A stretch of 64,000 nt of DNA from Desarmillaria ectypa (GCA_030407005.1 JAUDYN010000008.1:744001-808000); one strand, 5' to 3'. Shown: positions 36,161 to 49,179, counted from the stretch's first letter. Translations and numbers: made by a program. Notes: generated from the sequence alone by a model not told the origin.

Positions 36161-38322
36161 TCGCACTAGCTAGCGGTCTCTATCAAGGGAACAGCCAATG
36201 TTTTCTGCTACACCGTTGTTGACAAACAACGCAACATCGCAGACCCCGAAGAACCCATGCCGCTGTGAACCGTACTGGTTTTCCGGACCCAATGAGTTGG
36301 ATAACTTCGTAAGGACTCGATACATATTTGACGGTAGCCACCTATGACAGTACGTATTTTGCCAATCCTATCTCTTCAATATATGTGAAATGGTAACCAT
36401 CCCAACAAATACGAGGCGAACCGGGAGGAGGGACACCGATGACACATGTAGAGGTGCCTCGTGAGAAATTTTCTGTAAGGGTAAAGGGGGTCTAAAACGT
36501 TGCGAACGATCAATGAAAGACGCGGCGAAAGCCTTTCAGCGGCCAGCCAACGCCACTGTAGTGCAGAAGCTTTGCAGTGGAGGGTATGACCAGCATCTTG
36601 GAATGAAGCGGCGGGATGAGGTCGTCAGTAGAAGCGTCGCATCCCTCGCGGGCGTCATCCAGAATGCTTTGCGTGCCATCCAGTGCAATGAGTGCGACCT
36701 TCAAGTGTGAGAATAGTGTTTGCAACAGATGCCAAGAGATCAACGAAATGTAATTTTTGAGGAAAAAGAAATTTGTCGGGTGAAGAAAGGGAAGGCGCTC
36801 ATAGACGACTCACGAAGATCCCCGGTGCTCTTGACCAATTGGCCAGTATGGATAAGTCAACGAGAGCTCGTGCAGACTCAGGTTGGTTCGCTCGACGGGT
36901 CCGGAGTGGAAATCCTGCATGACCTTGCATGTATGATGATAGCTTTGACTAGAGGAGTTGTCGATGAAGGCGAAGGATTCGAGGATATCTGGGGCGATGG
37001 GTCTGGGTATGCGACTCATGGACGCTGCGGGCCCAGTAACACGTAGAGTCCTTAGGGAGGAAAAACTCTTCTCGGTTGTCGCGAGCTTATAAGATGTGGG
37101 GAGAGAAGATGAATTGAAGGCGCTCAAGGGACTCAGAGAAAGAGCTCCTCGAGGAAGGAAACGACGAGACATTCGCGGATCTGACGTAGCTTGAATATAG
37201 TTATGCGACCCACACACAATCAGGCCAACCATAGAGATCCCATTATTAGACAATGAACACTCTATTCCCTAGCGATGTCTCGTCAACTAGAACCTTTTCT
37301 TGGCCACAAAAAGCGATATGACCTGCCTTCCTAGCAAACAGTGGAGGAATACGAGGCTTTGTGCACTTCTTTCAAAGTGGCACAGAATCGCTAGAGTCCA
37401 CGGTGGTGGAGACATCCACGTCTGACGACCGATCCACAGGCGGTGCAGGTATTCGACGCGGGTCACTCTCTTTTACTTTTTCCTTGGTGGGAATGACTAC
37501 GACGTGACGCCATTGATATACACGCTAGCTTGATACAGGAAATTGGGACGCCGGATAATTTTCCTGTTGGGCACGCTGTTGGGGTTGGACGCCTCATCTT
37601 TTAACGTCTTGGCCATGGTAGTAAATGGGGGGAAAGGGTCGGGCGGCCCGGACCGAGCTTCGATATTTTAAACTCAGACTTTGGTTGACTTGTACTGTTC
37701 TATTACCATTAATAAAAATCGAGCTTGCCTGACAGTTGTTCACAGCAGCTAGTATTTCATAAGATTCCAATATAAAGATGCGATTACAGCAACACATGGC
37801 AAAGGCAGTAGAATACAAGAGACTTCGGGTCTTTGGAAGATGGTTGAACGAAATCTTATCGACCTGGCACCATCACACCCAAGGGTACAACATCACTTTT
37901 GTTGTCTGCGGGACGGAAGTTCCCCGTGAGTACTTTGAGGGCAAGGGATGAAAAGAATATAGGTGGTGTTCCGACACTGGTGGATTTAATTCGGACATAC
38001 AGCGAAACTACATATCCCAGTTTCTACCGCCATCGCTCAATACGAGTTCATCCGGCGAACAGCTCGAGGGACGAATGTGGAAATAGTTCTGTGGACGGTG
38101 TGTACAGTGGCTACTATTACTCGGCAGTGCGCTCAATGTTTTCTTACAGACATAGTTTTACAGGAATAGTTTTACTTCCGCTATTATCGGCTAGCGTTCA
38201 AAGCCCGCATAGACATGACGCATTTTTAATGGTCACAAAGTGTAGATCGCAGGACGATGAACACCTTATATCTGCGGAGGGAGGTATATAGCTCTCCGTA
38301 ACCTACGGGTGTGTAAAAATGC
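36161..38322. other. Long stretch without a convincing gene
   Basis: Overlapping frames occur on both strands: 36810-37253 (147 codons, minus), 36720-37046 (108 codons, plus) and 37899-38291 (130 codons, plus). None has a recognisable domain or an exon structure. Some may be gene relics. Confidence 0.3.
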
Positions 38323-39726
38323 CGGAGTTCGATCAAAGTAAGTGTCGTCTAAATTTTCACCTTTTTAGTAGATGTTGACCATCTCCTAGTGCCCCCAGTC
38401 ACGACAACTGTCCACGATTCGCTCGTTAATTGCCTTTTAACTGTAGATCATCGCTTGGTCTTTGGAATTGATAGAGTCGACACTGTATCACTGACCTTGG
38501 GTAGATTCACAAAGATATGCAGCAGATAGTGGTAGACGAGCCGATCTGCTTAGTCGCCGGTGCTTGCTGCTTCCTGAAGCAAAATAAGTCAATTTTGGAT
38601 GTGGGTTTCTACCTGTCCTCGGAGCCACGATTCCAGAATCGTTTCTCCGCGACAAGTCTTATGGCCCTGGGCCTCACTCATGTCTGTTATGAACCTCGTT
38701 CTCTTGCTGACCTCTTTGTCTTTCCGGGGACGAAGCCAGAATGGCTCGCGCAAACGGCTATCCTCGTTTCTCTCGATGGTCTGGGTGCGGGGTCGTTCTA
38801 TTTCACTCCTGGTACCTTCAAGCGCTTGGAGCATGTCTCTAAGAGCAGGGAAGACACTTTGGCTTGGCTGAAGCACGGGCAAAAGACTGTATTCTGCATT
38901 TCCTCGATTGACTCTTCTGCCCCTGTTCTGCTGTCTGCATTGAAAATCGCGGATGGGAGTCTTTTCTGGTTTTTTTTGAGTATAAGCTTGGGCGGAACCG
39001 CTGGGGATCCTCTTGCATAGTCGGAAATTCGCGACGTACTTGCGAATTTGCCAGAATCTGTACTGTGTGAAAACGTAAGTACCCAGTGTATCAGCCGGGC
39101 GTTCCCCTACGTTGTAATCCCAGGAGATTGAGCCATTGCACAGTGCACAGAAGTCACAGACCTCTTCCGAGTTAGATGTGCCTCTAGGTGGTAGCGACGT
39201 GAGTGTGCCGTGCTCATAACGGAATCCTGTTTTAACACCCTTGTTACTTAAGATTAATAACGAAAAGACGCATGCTAATGATACTGGATCAGCCGTCGAA
39301 CGTTTGTTCTCTCCTGATTCCATTACTGCTGCACCGAAATCGGCTACCCCACGACGATAGGCATATGCGGTACCAAAGTCATATTTTTGGGAGATGTAGC
39401 CGTTGAGGGGAGAGGATAATCCTGCGGTTTTCAGGGTGTATGGCGTGCCAAGAGCGGCTACCCCGGGCCTTCCAAACGATATCCAAGAGCTCCTTGACGC
39501 CCTCCCAAGTCGCCGTGTGGATGTGGGAAAGCATAGCATTCCTCCGTGTGGACCCTCAGCTTGACCGGATTGTCGATACGGCATCTCCAGACGCGTCGTT
39601 CGCTTCACTTGGCATCCAGCATGTTCAAAGTATCACGAAAACGTTTTCTCCAAAGGATATTTGGAGGATGTCGTAGCAAACGCTACCACCATCAGTAAAT
39701 ATGTGTGCGAGGAGGAAAAGCTTTGA
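38323..39726 (+). pseudogene. Decayed multi-exon gene of unknown family
   Basis: The plus strand carries a series of protein-like pieces. There is a short start (MPEFDQ with a GTAAGT intron), then LVNCLLTVDHRLVFGIDRVD, a frame shift near 38515, and the frame 38517-39020 (LADLFVFPGTKPEW, TAILVSLDGLGAGSFYF). After an in-frame TAG at 39018-39020 the same frame goes on (SEIRDVLANLPESVLCEN). It then meets a GTAAGT..CAG intron (39078-39122), an exon ending LGGSD, a GTGAGT..AAG intron and an exon reading THANDTGSAVERLFSPDS. Beyond 39430 further pieces appear (NVFSKGYLEDVVANATTISK). The ordered splice sites argue for a former gene; the shift and the nonsense codon argue that it is dead. The family is not recognised. 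Confidence 0.45.
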
Positions 39727-40865
39727 TGATGGTCACACAAACAAGCGGTAACGGTCAGCACCATTCCTTTCGTAAGGCGGGTTGGGATATTGTTGACGGA
39801 AAATCTGTAGTATCTTAAGTCCTCAACCTTGAGGCCTGAGGGTCGGAGATTATCGGAGATATTGGTAATAGTTACCTGGTCCATGTATCTGTTATCAGCG
39901 GATAAATTTTTACGAGACATCGTTTTAACGTCAGCTCGGACAAGAGAACGCCCTGTTGGCTATGGTCAATGCTGAGAACTACGAGGTCATTATTAGGAAG
40001 CCTATGAGCCTCGCACCGAAAGATGAGACGCAGAACTGGCGTTTTGAATGTCCACAATGGTGTCATCGGGGGAGGATAAATGCTAGCAACCAATCAGAGG
40101 GATGATATAGATCATGATGGTATCCAAATCAAGCTGTATGTGAGTCCGAGGTGACATAGAAAAATGTAAGAGAGTCATCCGATCTTAAAAGAATTACGGC
40201 TTTTGAGAGTTCTGTCCGGTGAAAGGAAGGCAAGAGATTAGAATTCCCGCCCTGTCAGTTCCAAAGCAATTGGGCATGTCTAACGAGCGGAGAGAAACCT
40301 CAAACCAAGCCCAAACACGAACCTGGACAAAAATAGGGGAGAATGTGATCCGAGTGCCAGGTTTATTGTTAGGCACCGGTTTGACTTCCTTGCATTCTAT
40401 CGCTGTTGCACGTCGAAATCAGTTTGGAGCCTTGCACGCCGTTCATCAGCTCATGTGTCGTTATACATCACTGTGATTCATGATGTCGAGACTGCCGATG
40501 TATCGCCCAGAATTGAGCACAAGTGCACATAGATATAATACTTAGAGCATTCGTGGTGGTGGGACCGTCAAACTTCAAGCTCAGGCTGCGCAGTCGACGA
40601 GTAGCCAGGCATGTGGCGAGATCAGGACTGTAGGTGGTATCGGGTCTCGGCCCGTCTTTAGCAGAAATGATGACATCACGGCAAATACCTTCTCACGTGG
40701 TAGGAAAAATATCCTTGAACTTCGGCAGAACTTGCTGCTTAATTCCCCCTGCCACAGTTCCCAGCTGTCTCCTGCTTTTCTATACCCTCCTTTCTCTCTC
40801 CAACGATACCCTGTACGCTCCCTTACTTAATATTATTAATCGCCGTCCAGGTCATCGTGGAGCTC
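39727..40865. other. Intergenic region upstream of the SH3-TBC gene
   Basis: No gene is supported. The last 130 bp are rich in C/T, typical of a promoter or leader, and may include a leader intron ending in CCAG at 40849. Confidence 0.4.
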
Positions 40866-43800
40866 ATGGATGGAGCACAGCTGGCGCGGTGGACGCGATT
40901 TGCAGGCAAGGGAGGAATTGGGAAGTGCACGGCAATAAGAGACTGTATTGCAGAAAGTGGGGATGACTTGATGTTTCTCAAGGTATGTCCTTGATGTCTT
41001 CTCACAGTCCACAGTTTCTGACAACTGGATACGACATTCTTCTTTCCTCGCAGGACGACGTAATTATTGTTCTCATGCAACTACCCCCACCTGACGAAGG
41101 ATGGTATCTCGGCTACTGTGAAGGCGTTGTTGGACGATTTAATGACGCAGACGTTCGGTTCGAGAAGGGAGAACGATTGAAGAAACCAGTCCTTGCAAAA
41201 CGAGGGAGCAGTCGACTCAGCTCGCTAGATATCCTGGACACGCCCAAAAGCCCACTCTTTTCCAAAGGAACCTTCATAGAAGAGGAGAAGATTCTAGAGG
41301 TCGAGGATAAGGTCGAGGACAGCTTCACCACGGTGACGGCTGCAGCTGATACGACCACCGACGCCAATGAAGACGCTCGTCCAATATCTGACGGCGACAG
41401 CGTGGCTGTTTCGCCATCCGAATCAATGTCTGGGTCGTCAACAGTACATGAATCGACCACAATAAGCGTGGCAGAAACAGCAGTGGACAGAGAATCTGCT
41501 GGGATGAATATTGGGTTTGCGTTGCTGCAGGGGTCGGACGACGAAGATGACAGTAGCACGTACAGTGATGAAGACGCGCTGCCCATGGTGGAGACAAGCA
41601 AACAGATCACGGAAGAGATCACGCTTGAGGCTGCGGCGATAAAGTCAGAGGAGACGACGTCGATAGCAGAAGAAGAGCGAGAGAGTGAGGAGGAAGAGCG
41701 AAGGAAGAGTGAGGACGATCCGTCAAAGTCGCCGAGTCTGTCAGTGTGGGATATTTATGATGACTACCGCTACTCTAGAGGGACAATGCATCAATCGCTG
41801 TCGACGTCTTCCGTCCACTCAACGAACGCTCCTTCTCAGTCATTGTCATCTCCTTTGCTCCACACACGATTTAGTAACTCTTCTCCAACAGTCTCGCCAA
41901 CGTCGTCAACATTCCCGCCCGACGCTTCTTCCGCCTCCTCCACGCCTTCGCTGCCGCCGCCACCGTCGCCTCTCGCGCCATCTCTTCCTCCAGAAATAAC
42001 GTCCCCACCGTCAACGCCACCTCTGATGGTCAGAAAACGGATTCGTCCATCTGCTTCGGATGGGCCGCGAGAATCTCTCTTTCTTCCTCACCCAAACGCA
42101 CCTCGCGCACCTTCGACGGCCCCAGTTGAGCCTCCAACATCCAACAACCTCATCCCAACACTTGAACACGTTCTCACGCTACCCTACGGTGCCACGATCT
42201 ACGGCCGGACACTGGATGATCTCTCCAGTGCATATGGACCAGTGGGAATTACGTTCACCCTCGACCCGCCCCCACCACCCCCTCCTCCGCCAATATTCGC
42301 ACCCCGGACCAGCAGCCCTTTGAGGACAAGGAGCAGTGTCTCGGCTTTACGCGAATCTCCGTCACCACTGCTGCGACCGTCCAATGGACCGCCTGCACCA
42401 TGTCCAAGAAGCAGAAGTTTTTCAGATTTGCATGCTGCAGCAGTGCAGCAGATAACACTGTCACCGACACGTACGCGAACAGCATCGGCGGCTCCACTGA
42501 TCGTGACGACGACAACACCATCTCCGCCGTCTCGTCTCCGTTCAAACTCAGTTGCTTCAAAGCCCACCCTAACCCGACTCTCATTTGAGTCCCCGCCTTC
42601 TCCGGTATCTTCCTCGCCTACGACCACCTCTGCATCTCACTCTCTTTCCTTGCTCACCAAAATTCCAGAATCAAATTCCGAGTTGCTATCCCTTCCAACG
42701 AATGACTCTCCACTCACTGCATCATCATCAGCATCCCTCTCTGCCTTCCCTATGCCTCCAAGGGGAAATTCGCCTGCTTCTTTGTCTTCCTTCCCTCTTC
42801 CGCCGACCTTACCACCGCCATCTATCACACCTACTACATCTCCGCCGCGTAAACTTTCCCTTCCAAATCTCCGCGCACGTACTGTCTCACACCGCGCTGC
42901 TACACTTCAAGCGCAAGGACCTCCGTCGTTTCAGTCTAGACCTAGCGTTTCAGAGAGTATACGGCCATCTATCGACACCGGCTCGATCAAATCCCAGTCC
43001 AGCGGACAGCAGATCCAGGTCAAAAGCACCGATTTCGAACTTGTAGCCCCGTCCCCAATATCCACCTCTCCTTCATCCTCGAGCCCGTCTTCGCTATTCC
43101 CTCCAACCAGACCAATGCCTGTAGAAAGGCAGAAGTCGGCACAAGAAAAGCAACAGGATCGAGATCGCGAGACCAAGTTTCTCGCTATACTGTCCACGCC
43201 GAAATCGAAGCAAAAGAAGCTACGAAAGCTGGTTATGGAAGGAGGTGGTATACCGATGAGCGTACGGTGGCTGGTCTGGATGGAGTTGGTCGGCGGAGAG
43301 AAAGATGGCAGGGAACAAACTAGTTCGAACGGTAAGACCTGCCCATCAAAGACATACCATCATTCTTATCAATCCTCTTAGGCGCCGTGGGAGGTGGCAT
43401 ACTCACCTCTGGTCCACGCGGAAAGTCCCAAGCAGCGCTGACCGCTCTACTTGCATCTGAAACCGCTAGCGCATCCTCTCCAGCTGAAAAGCTCGCACGC
43501 GCATACCGTAGGATGTGTCCAGATGTAGCTGGGAGCGATGAGCTAGCCTCGATTCTCACGTTCCTCCTCACCCTGGCGCCTGAACAAGACGCGTTTTGGA
43601 TATTCTGCTGCGTGATGGACTCGTCGTTACGCGGGTACTTTACGGCAGACGAACAGGCGCTGGAGATCGATGGTGAGCTGTTCGCACGGGCGCTGGGCAA
43701 GGCAGATGGTCAGCTTGCGCATCATCTCCTCACGACGTTGGGGATACCCGCTGGGAAGCTCATACGCGAAGCTGGCGTGCGGAAGGGGTTTGTCGGCGTC

Positions 43801-44224
43801 ATTCGGGACTCTGACGGTGATGAGGAGGAGCTTCGGCGAGTATGGGACGCGTGGGTTTGTGATGGCCTGCCGACAGTGATAAAAACTCTCTTGACAATTG
43901 TGGCTCTCCTTCGAGCAAAATTGATGAGTTGCAAGACCGGTAGTGAGGCAAAAGACCTACTCAGACGGGGCGTGTGCGTTGGGAGAGGTGAGATTGAACG
44001 GGTCGGACGGGAGCGGGGGTGGAAGGTCCCAGAGGAAGAGGTATGCCGGTTCTATCTTCTTGTCTTGGGTTTCAGATGTTAATGTGGCGTTCCGACTGCA
44101 GATCCGTCGAGAACGTGCACGAATGACCCGTGTTTTACTTGAGACTCGAGGGAAGAGCCGAGGAAAGGCCCATGTAGGACTTGTTGGGGGACGAGGAAGA
44201 GGGATATCGTTACCTGTAAGATGA
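40866..44224 (+). CDS. SH3 and TBC domain protein (Rab-GAP-like, catalytic fingers missing)
   Basis: Four exons (40866-40982, 41054-43331, 43382-44040, 44102-44224) give 1058 residues. An SH3 domain opens the protein (CTAIRDCIAESGDDLMFLK, then DEGWYLGYCEGVVGRF, about residues 20-80). About 690 residues of low-complexity Ser/Pro/Glu sequence follow, with a nine-proline run (about 42270) that other SH3 domains could bind. The TBC-like region starts near residue 773 (IPMSVRWLVWMELVGG) and continues with DAFWIFCCVMDSSLRGYF, then LAHHLLTTLGIP and VWDAW. The arginine-finger motif IxxDxxR and the YxQ glutamine finger of active TBC Rab-GAPs are not found; a Gly/Ala/Ser linker and GSDELASILTFLL occupy their places. 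It may bind a Rab without stimulating hydrolysis. The last exon could use a nearer acceptor at 44074, which shortens the tail. Confidence 0.8.
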
Positions 44225-45423
44225 GCGACCTGGATATTTGTATGTTATTCCGTATCGTGGCGTCGTTTCGAGGGAGGCGACAGGGTTCGTTGCGAAGGTA
44301 AATATAGGAAAGTAAGAGGGTGTTGCCATTAGGGCCGGTTTTTTTTAAATGCTTGCTTTGTTCAACTCATTTATTTTATCTAGGATTTTCATATGTGTAG
44401 AGACAAGTATTAACATGCTTTTGGGACTTTTTTCTGTCGTCTGCAAGTTTATGAAGCGGTGCACCTCCGGCAGATGGTTTCTGACACCGAAGCGGTTGCT
44501 ATCATTCCGGCTATATTCGAATGGGTTTACTTCCTTGGAGGCGGGCTGTGGCTACCTGGGGACGGATGATCATCGGGTGCCACGTGGAGACTCCCGATGT
44601 CACAGAAGACGACGAAAACAGAAATGAAAAAAGTTAAATTTCACCTGAGCACATACATATCTAAGCGGCATCTAAACGCCTAAACGTCTAATGGCTCCGA
44701 AATGCTGAGCGTTGAACGTGAACGTTAGCATCGAATGCGAAATACCGGCAGTAACAGTTGCACGATGAAATTTTGAGATACGAAATGACGAAATGCATGA
44801 ATGGTGGTGTACTTAAGAAGGAACTTGAGACGTTCCAAGAAGCTAGCGCTACCGTTGGCATTGGTAGCGAGAGCATCGGATACTCCCGCAGATACAATTT
44901 CGTTCCATGTGCTGAGAGATCGAAACCCTTCTCTGTCAAACATTTTGCTAGAATGAATCTGACTCTCTGTGAGCTGAAAGGTGAAATTGTAATTGCGCTG
45001 TCAGCCGGTGGGTTCATCACGTTGCCGTCTGTTGAGTCAAGCCTGAAACCCATAAAGTTACTGCTGTAAGAACGAGACACGCACCTTTGACATGCGTGTT
45101 AACTTAACAATCCGTGGTCCACAAGATGTTAACATTGGGTATAGAGCAGGTTAAAATATTCGCCTATAGAAGGGATACGTCACAAGTTTTTGCGACTCAT
45201 AAGACGAAGGGTAGTAAAGACCGAAAACTATGCAGATAGTGATCCCTGAATTAGGCATGTAATAGTACACGATGATGGAGGGAAATAGATACACGTCAGG
45301 CTTATTGTATTGGCTCAGAAATCGCGTATGCGCACCACCAGATCCATTCCCCGACCAACTCCAGCAGCTGAGAAAACTGAACCTATGTATTCCAGAACGA
45401 CGTGATTTTCATGCTGTTTATCA
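44225..45423. other. Convergent spacer with one possible relic
   Basis: This lies between the 3' ends of the TBC and VPS74 genes. A 130-codon minus frame (44688-45080) contains protein-like sequence (RVRFILAKCLTEKGFDLSAH) and may be a relic; a 103-codon plus frame overlaps it. Neither can be extended into a gene. Confidence 0.3.
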
Positions 45424-46609
45424 TCATATCAATGAGTCCAGCTTGGCGAGGACATCCAGCACGGCCGCGACGAGCTCAAACGTGGTATCTTCCCCTTCTC
45501 CCGACGGTCCCCCAGCCTCACGCTTGACTTGGCCAACCAAGCCAATCACAGCTTCTCTACCATCGGTCCTACTGCCCTCGGCAATCCTGTTCCTTCTCCT
45601 GGAGCTATTCGCGTTCCCTAGCCCACTCTCTGATCCAAACGGCCAGACACTAAACTCTGCAAGTATCTCGTCGCATCGCTGGAACGCACTCTCACGTTCC
45701 TCATACCCAAGCCTGCCGAAAGCATTGTCGAGCACGCTGGCAGTGTAAGCCGCGCAAACGAGACAAACGGCGCGCGCTGTACGCTCTTTGACTGCTTCTT
45801 CCTTCCCTAGAGCTTCTGGAGGTACAGTCGACGTGGTGGCGGTAAGGAGAGAGACAACACGGGTGATGATAGATTCCTTGGTGCGCACGTCGGCAACTGG
45901 GTGAGTGGCCATGTCAAACAGGAGAAAGTTGCGCTTCTCAGTGCGAAGGACACCCTTATCGACAAGGCCCTTGGCAAGGCGCTCTCGGACTTGCTTGAGC
46001 TGGAAGCCGATTTTTAGGACGTTCCACGTCTCACCTGTATGAAGATATGACAATGATGAATACTTCATGTTCGTGACGGCACGTACCAGATAATAGATCA
46101 ATCCAGCTGCCAACGCTCAATCTCTCAACAGACTCTTGGGTTTTCATCATTCTCAGCGTCTCGTCGAGAATGGTCTCGCCCGTGAGCTTATCACTTCGCA
46201 CCTCGACCAGGCGCTCTGCAAGGGGCAGATGTCGACGGTTCGGGTCATTGACGAGCAGTATACGTCGTCGAAGCGCGAGTTCGAGCAGTATACAACCGCG
46301 AAGGGCATACGAAATGTTGTCGTTCCAAAAAGAGAGGTATCCCTGCTTGTCCTTGATGCCCAGTAACAGTACCTCTTCCATCAACGTCAGTTTGGGCTGC
46401 TGTTCTGAATCTGCACTTGCGAGATCTCGTGGGTCGTATGCGATCCTGGTACCACCTTCGAATGCTGAACCTGCGTGTCCGCCGCCATTTGCATTGGTAT
46501 TGGAGAGTGTACCGCCGCCGACGCTATTGGCCGAGGACGGAGTGGGTGACGAGAGCGACGTTGACGAGGACGATGTCGCTACTCGTCGTCTCGATAGGCC
46601 TGACGCCAT
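45424..46609 (-). CDS. vps74: Golgi phosphoprotein 3 / Vps74 homologue
   Basis: Two exons (46609-46087 and 46034-45424), split by a 52-bp GTACGT..CAG intron, give 377 residues. After a Ser/Gly-rich leader of about 75 residues comes the GPP34 domain: LTLMEEVLLLGIKDKQGYLS, FWNDNISYALRGC (the Trp and Arg correspond to the PI4P-binding residues of yeast Vps74), LGVG-type helices and a C-terminal LVCAAYTASVLDNAFGRL. The homologue binds PI4P on the Golgi and retains glycosyltransferases by linking their tails to COPI. A hydrophilic insertion (about 60 residues, SSRRRNRIAEGSRTDGRE) near the C-terminus is unusual compared with yeast. Confidence 0.93.
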
Positions 46610-47069
46610 GAGATTTTAGAGGAAAAGACAAGAAGGTGTGTCTTGAACGAAAGGAGGCTGAAGCGCAGCCCTGCGGCAGTTCATCATGGTCACGGGACAA
46701 CACTTTGATGCTTCTTGGGTCCAAAAATTCGGCGTCGTACGCCACTCAATATATTCCTTGCAGTTCCAGTTTTATCGGATCTTTCATGCGCTCTGCCTGT
46801 ACTGAAGCTGTACATACAGGCGCTTAATAGTCCAGACTCTATAGCAGCTTTCAACAGCCTCCCAGGATATTAGTCGTACTACTCCAACTCCAAGTTGGCA
46901 AGGCGCTACACTATCGCTCGTATCGAACGGGCGAGATGAAAACAACATTGCAACTGTGGCGGTTCCGAAACGATCGATATCATTTGTCGACCTGGGGGAA
47001 GGGCTCTCTTTTTTAAGTGAGCAGTCAGTAAGTAGATGGAATGGCCCGAAGAAATGGCAAAACAACTCA
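46610..47069. other. Upstream region of VPS74
   Basis: No gene is seen. This should contain the VPS74 promoter, read on the minus strand. Confidence 0.4.
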
Positions 47070-47287
47070 CTATGATGCACCGACCGCGTCAATGGATTGA
47101 ATAGGTCTCTTGTATCCTTTTGCAACTTGTCCGGACTAGTGGCACCCGTCGAAATGACAGTTTGTCTAACGGTGCCTAGCGGAAACTATTGGTGACTTAC
47201 ACTATGAATATCCATAATGATGTTGATATCTGGCAACGCGGTTTTCATTTCCCTGAAAATCTCCGAGTCGACACTCTTGGGAGCCGT
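47070..47287 (-). pseudogene. Two-exon 3' fragment of an unidentified gene
   Basis: A 29-codon piece (47287-47201) preceded by a CTTGTAG acceptor reads KSVDSEIFREMKTALPDINI. It ends at a GTAAGT donor and joins in phase 0, across a 65-bp intron, to a last piece (47135-47070, QVAKGYKRPIQSIDAVGAS). The upstream part of the gene is missing because the small-protein gene on the plus strand begins at 47360. It may be a truncated copy cut by rearrangement. The family is not recognised. Confidence 0.3.
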
Positions 47288-47359
47288 CTACAAGCAATAT
47301 TTTTGCCGTAAGTCTCTGTTAAATAGCAAGGAGTAGCGAACCTGAATGCTCACCTCAAC

Positions 47360-48028
47360 ATGGCACCGATTAAAGTCGACGCAGAGCCCAGCATCTCCCT
47401 CCTCTCTCTTCTACTTTCCGCATCGGGATCGGCCCTGTACGTCGTCGCGTGTGCGATTTTATTTTTCCGATTCTGCGTATATCCATATCTGCCTCCGATG
47501 AGTCCAAATGCTCTCGTCCAACAACTCCGGGGAACTGTCGAAGACACTATCGCTCTTCTCCGGGAGTATGGCCGCTTACTACTAGTCACGGATATCAACA
47601 TCCAATTAATACGGTATATATTGGAAATTATCGTCACTGAACACTCATCGATATTATTCGTAGCTTGGAAGCGGATACGTGCGCACTCGAACGCGCGCTC
47701 CTCGACGCCAATCAAAGGCTATCTCTGACGAGCTGGAATTCTCTTGTCTTCTATCTGCACCAGGCAAAATACATCTGGATCAATGCGCACTGCTATCAAC
47801 GAAAAGTTAACACATTAAAGAACAAGATGGAGGTACGACCTTACAGCATACAAATGCACCACTTTTTGACGGAAAATTTTGTTTTAGATCGTGATTATCC
47901 AGGACCGGGAAAGGAAGTTGCGCGATGTCGTGGTGCGCAGGCAGAGTGGCCTGAGGATGGATCACAATGAAGGAGAAGCTCCAAGACCTTTTTTCCGTTG
48001 CTCCGACTGTGATGACTACCAAGTGTAA
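47360..48028 (+). CDS. Small one-helix membrane protein, family copy A
   Basis: Three exons (47360-47613, 47664-47832, 47888-48028) give 187 residues. The N-terminal 45 residues hold one strong hydrophobic helix (SALYVVACAILFFRFCVYPY), followed by LPPMSPNALVQQLRGTVEDT and two amphipathic, probably coiled-coil segments. The C-terminal tail is charged. Copy B (51557-52175, minus) has the same plan: a matching motif (YPRLPPLTPRTVVQHLTETV), a phase-2 first intron, a phase-0 second intron and a middle exon of exactly 169 nt. That shared structure is the main support. The function is unknown; the topology suggests a short lumenal or outer end and a cytoplasmic coiled coil. Confidence 0.7.
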
Positions 48029-49179
48029 GCCAAGCTGTCGCCCATTTATGCCCAACTTCATTCATAATCGATCAGCAGAGAATAACAAGGTCTACGCATG
48101 GGAAATCATCATACGAGCTGATACTTTGAATATGGATAATACTTGAACTGTTTCGTTGAACTTTAGCCGTCAGTGTCTATTCTGGAGTAAACGGTCGCCA
48201 GACCTAATTAATGTATATTGCATCATTTTTGATCCGGAATCGTCCCGCCGATAATTCAGCATAATATTTCACGTAGAAACCTAGGTCTCAAAGTGGTTAT
48301 CCTATTCTTGCATGCATGACAGGACGTTCAGAGAGTTTAGTGAATGGAGACAATATCAACACGCGGAACATGCAATAGCGAGAGCGGTCCTCCTCAATGA
48401 TTTCCACTGCTGAGCTTGTGCTTCATGGCCCCTTGCAAGCCTCGGCGCCGGGCGGCGCCGACGTCAAGTCAATGTGAAGCAGACCCGAATTGGCGGGGAT
48501 AGCGAGGAAGCCATCGCAGAGATTCGTAAAGATAACCATGAATTCGGCCTTTTCAGCCCTATACCAAAGCGCCAGTAATAGCTCTAGAGTTTCAAGGGTG
48601 ACTGCAGGGGAAGAAGGAAAATCGGTAATCGCCGAATTATGTTCTGTCAGGTTACTCTACAAAGTCGACGTATTGACTTGGCGCCGCCAGTTCGTGTGAT
48701 GTGAAACGGATCGATATCGGGCCAGCCACCACTGCAACCTTAACTTTGGTTCACAGGAAAGTTAAATAGTAAATGCCAACAAAGGGTATATGGGCCATGT
48801 AACTGTGTCGACTCGAGCTGGTGATTTTGAATCCTCGGCATAAGAGGGAATGTCGAACTAGCAAGCTTGGATGCAGGACCGTCTTTAGATTCCTCTTTGT
48901 ACCTGCAGCTGCAGCTATACTGACCTTCACTACACAGCCCTCCAAAATATCTTTCGGAGGAAATATTTGTGACGCTTTGCATATACTGGGCATTCAGCGA
49001 AATAAACAATGAGGCTGGAGATACAAGGTTAATGATGCAGTCAACCTGAGGGTCTGCGCGGGATGCAAGGGCACGTAGGATGGCGCTATACTTGCATCAT
49101 TGTGGCGGTTTAAGAATCTCGCGGGACATCATTAGGTACTAGGTCATGAGCAGGTCCATGAGAAGTCAAAGGATCTTCT
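48029..49179. other. Intergenic, no gene seen
   Basis: Short frames occur on both strands, the longest 89 codons at 48740-49009 (minus). None has coding character. Confidence 0.35.

Noticed and set aside
38589..39608. 339-codon open frame on the minus strand
   Set aside because: It is antisense to plus-strand pieces with consistent GT..AG junctions and more natural protein sequence. The minus product is Arg/Ser-rich without domains. I cannot fully exclude it.
42199..42627. Minus-strand frames of 109-142 codons rich in Gly and Val
   Set aside because: They mirror the low-complexity Pro/Ser coding of the TBC gene on the plus strand.
44688..45080. 130-codon minus frame between the TBC and VPS74 genes
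   Set aside because: Parts look protein-like, but an overlapping plus frame is similarly open and no intron or start context supports either.
47350..47715. 121-codon minus-strand frame
   Set aside because: It is antisense to small-protein gene A, whose exon structure is confirmed by copy B; it does not splice in frame to the minus fragment at 47201-47287.
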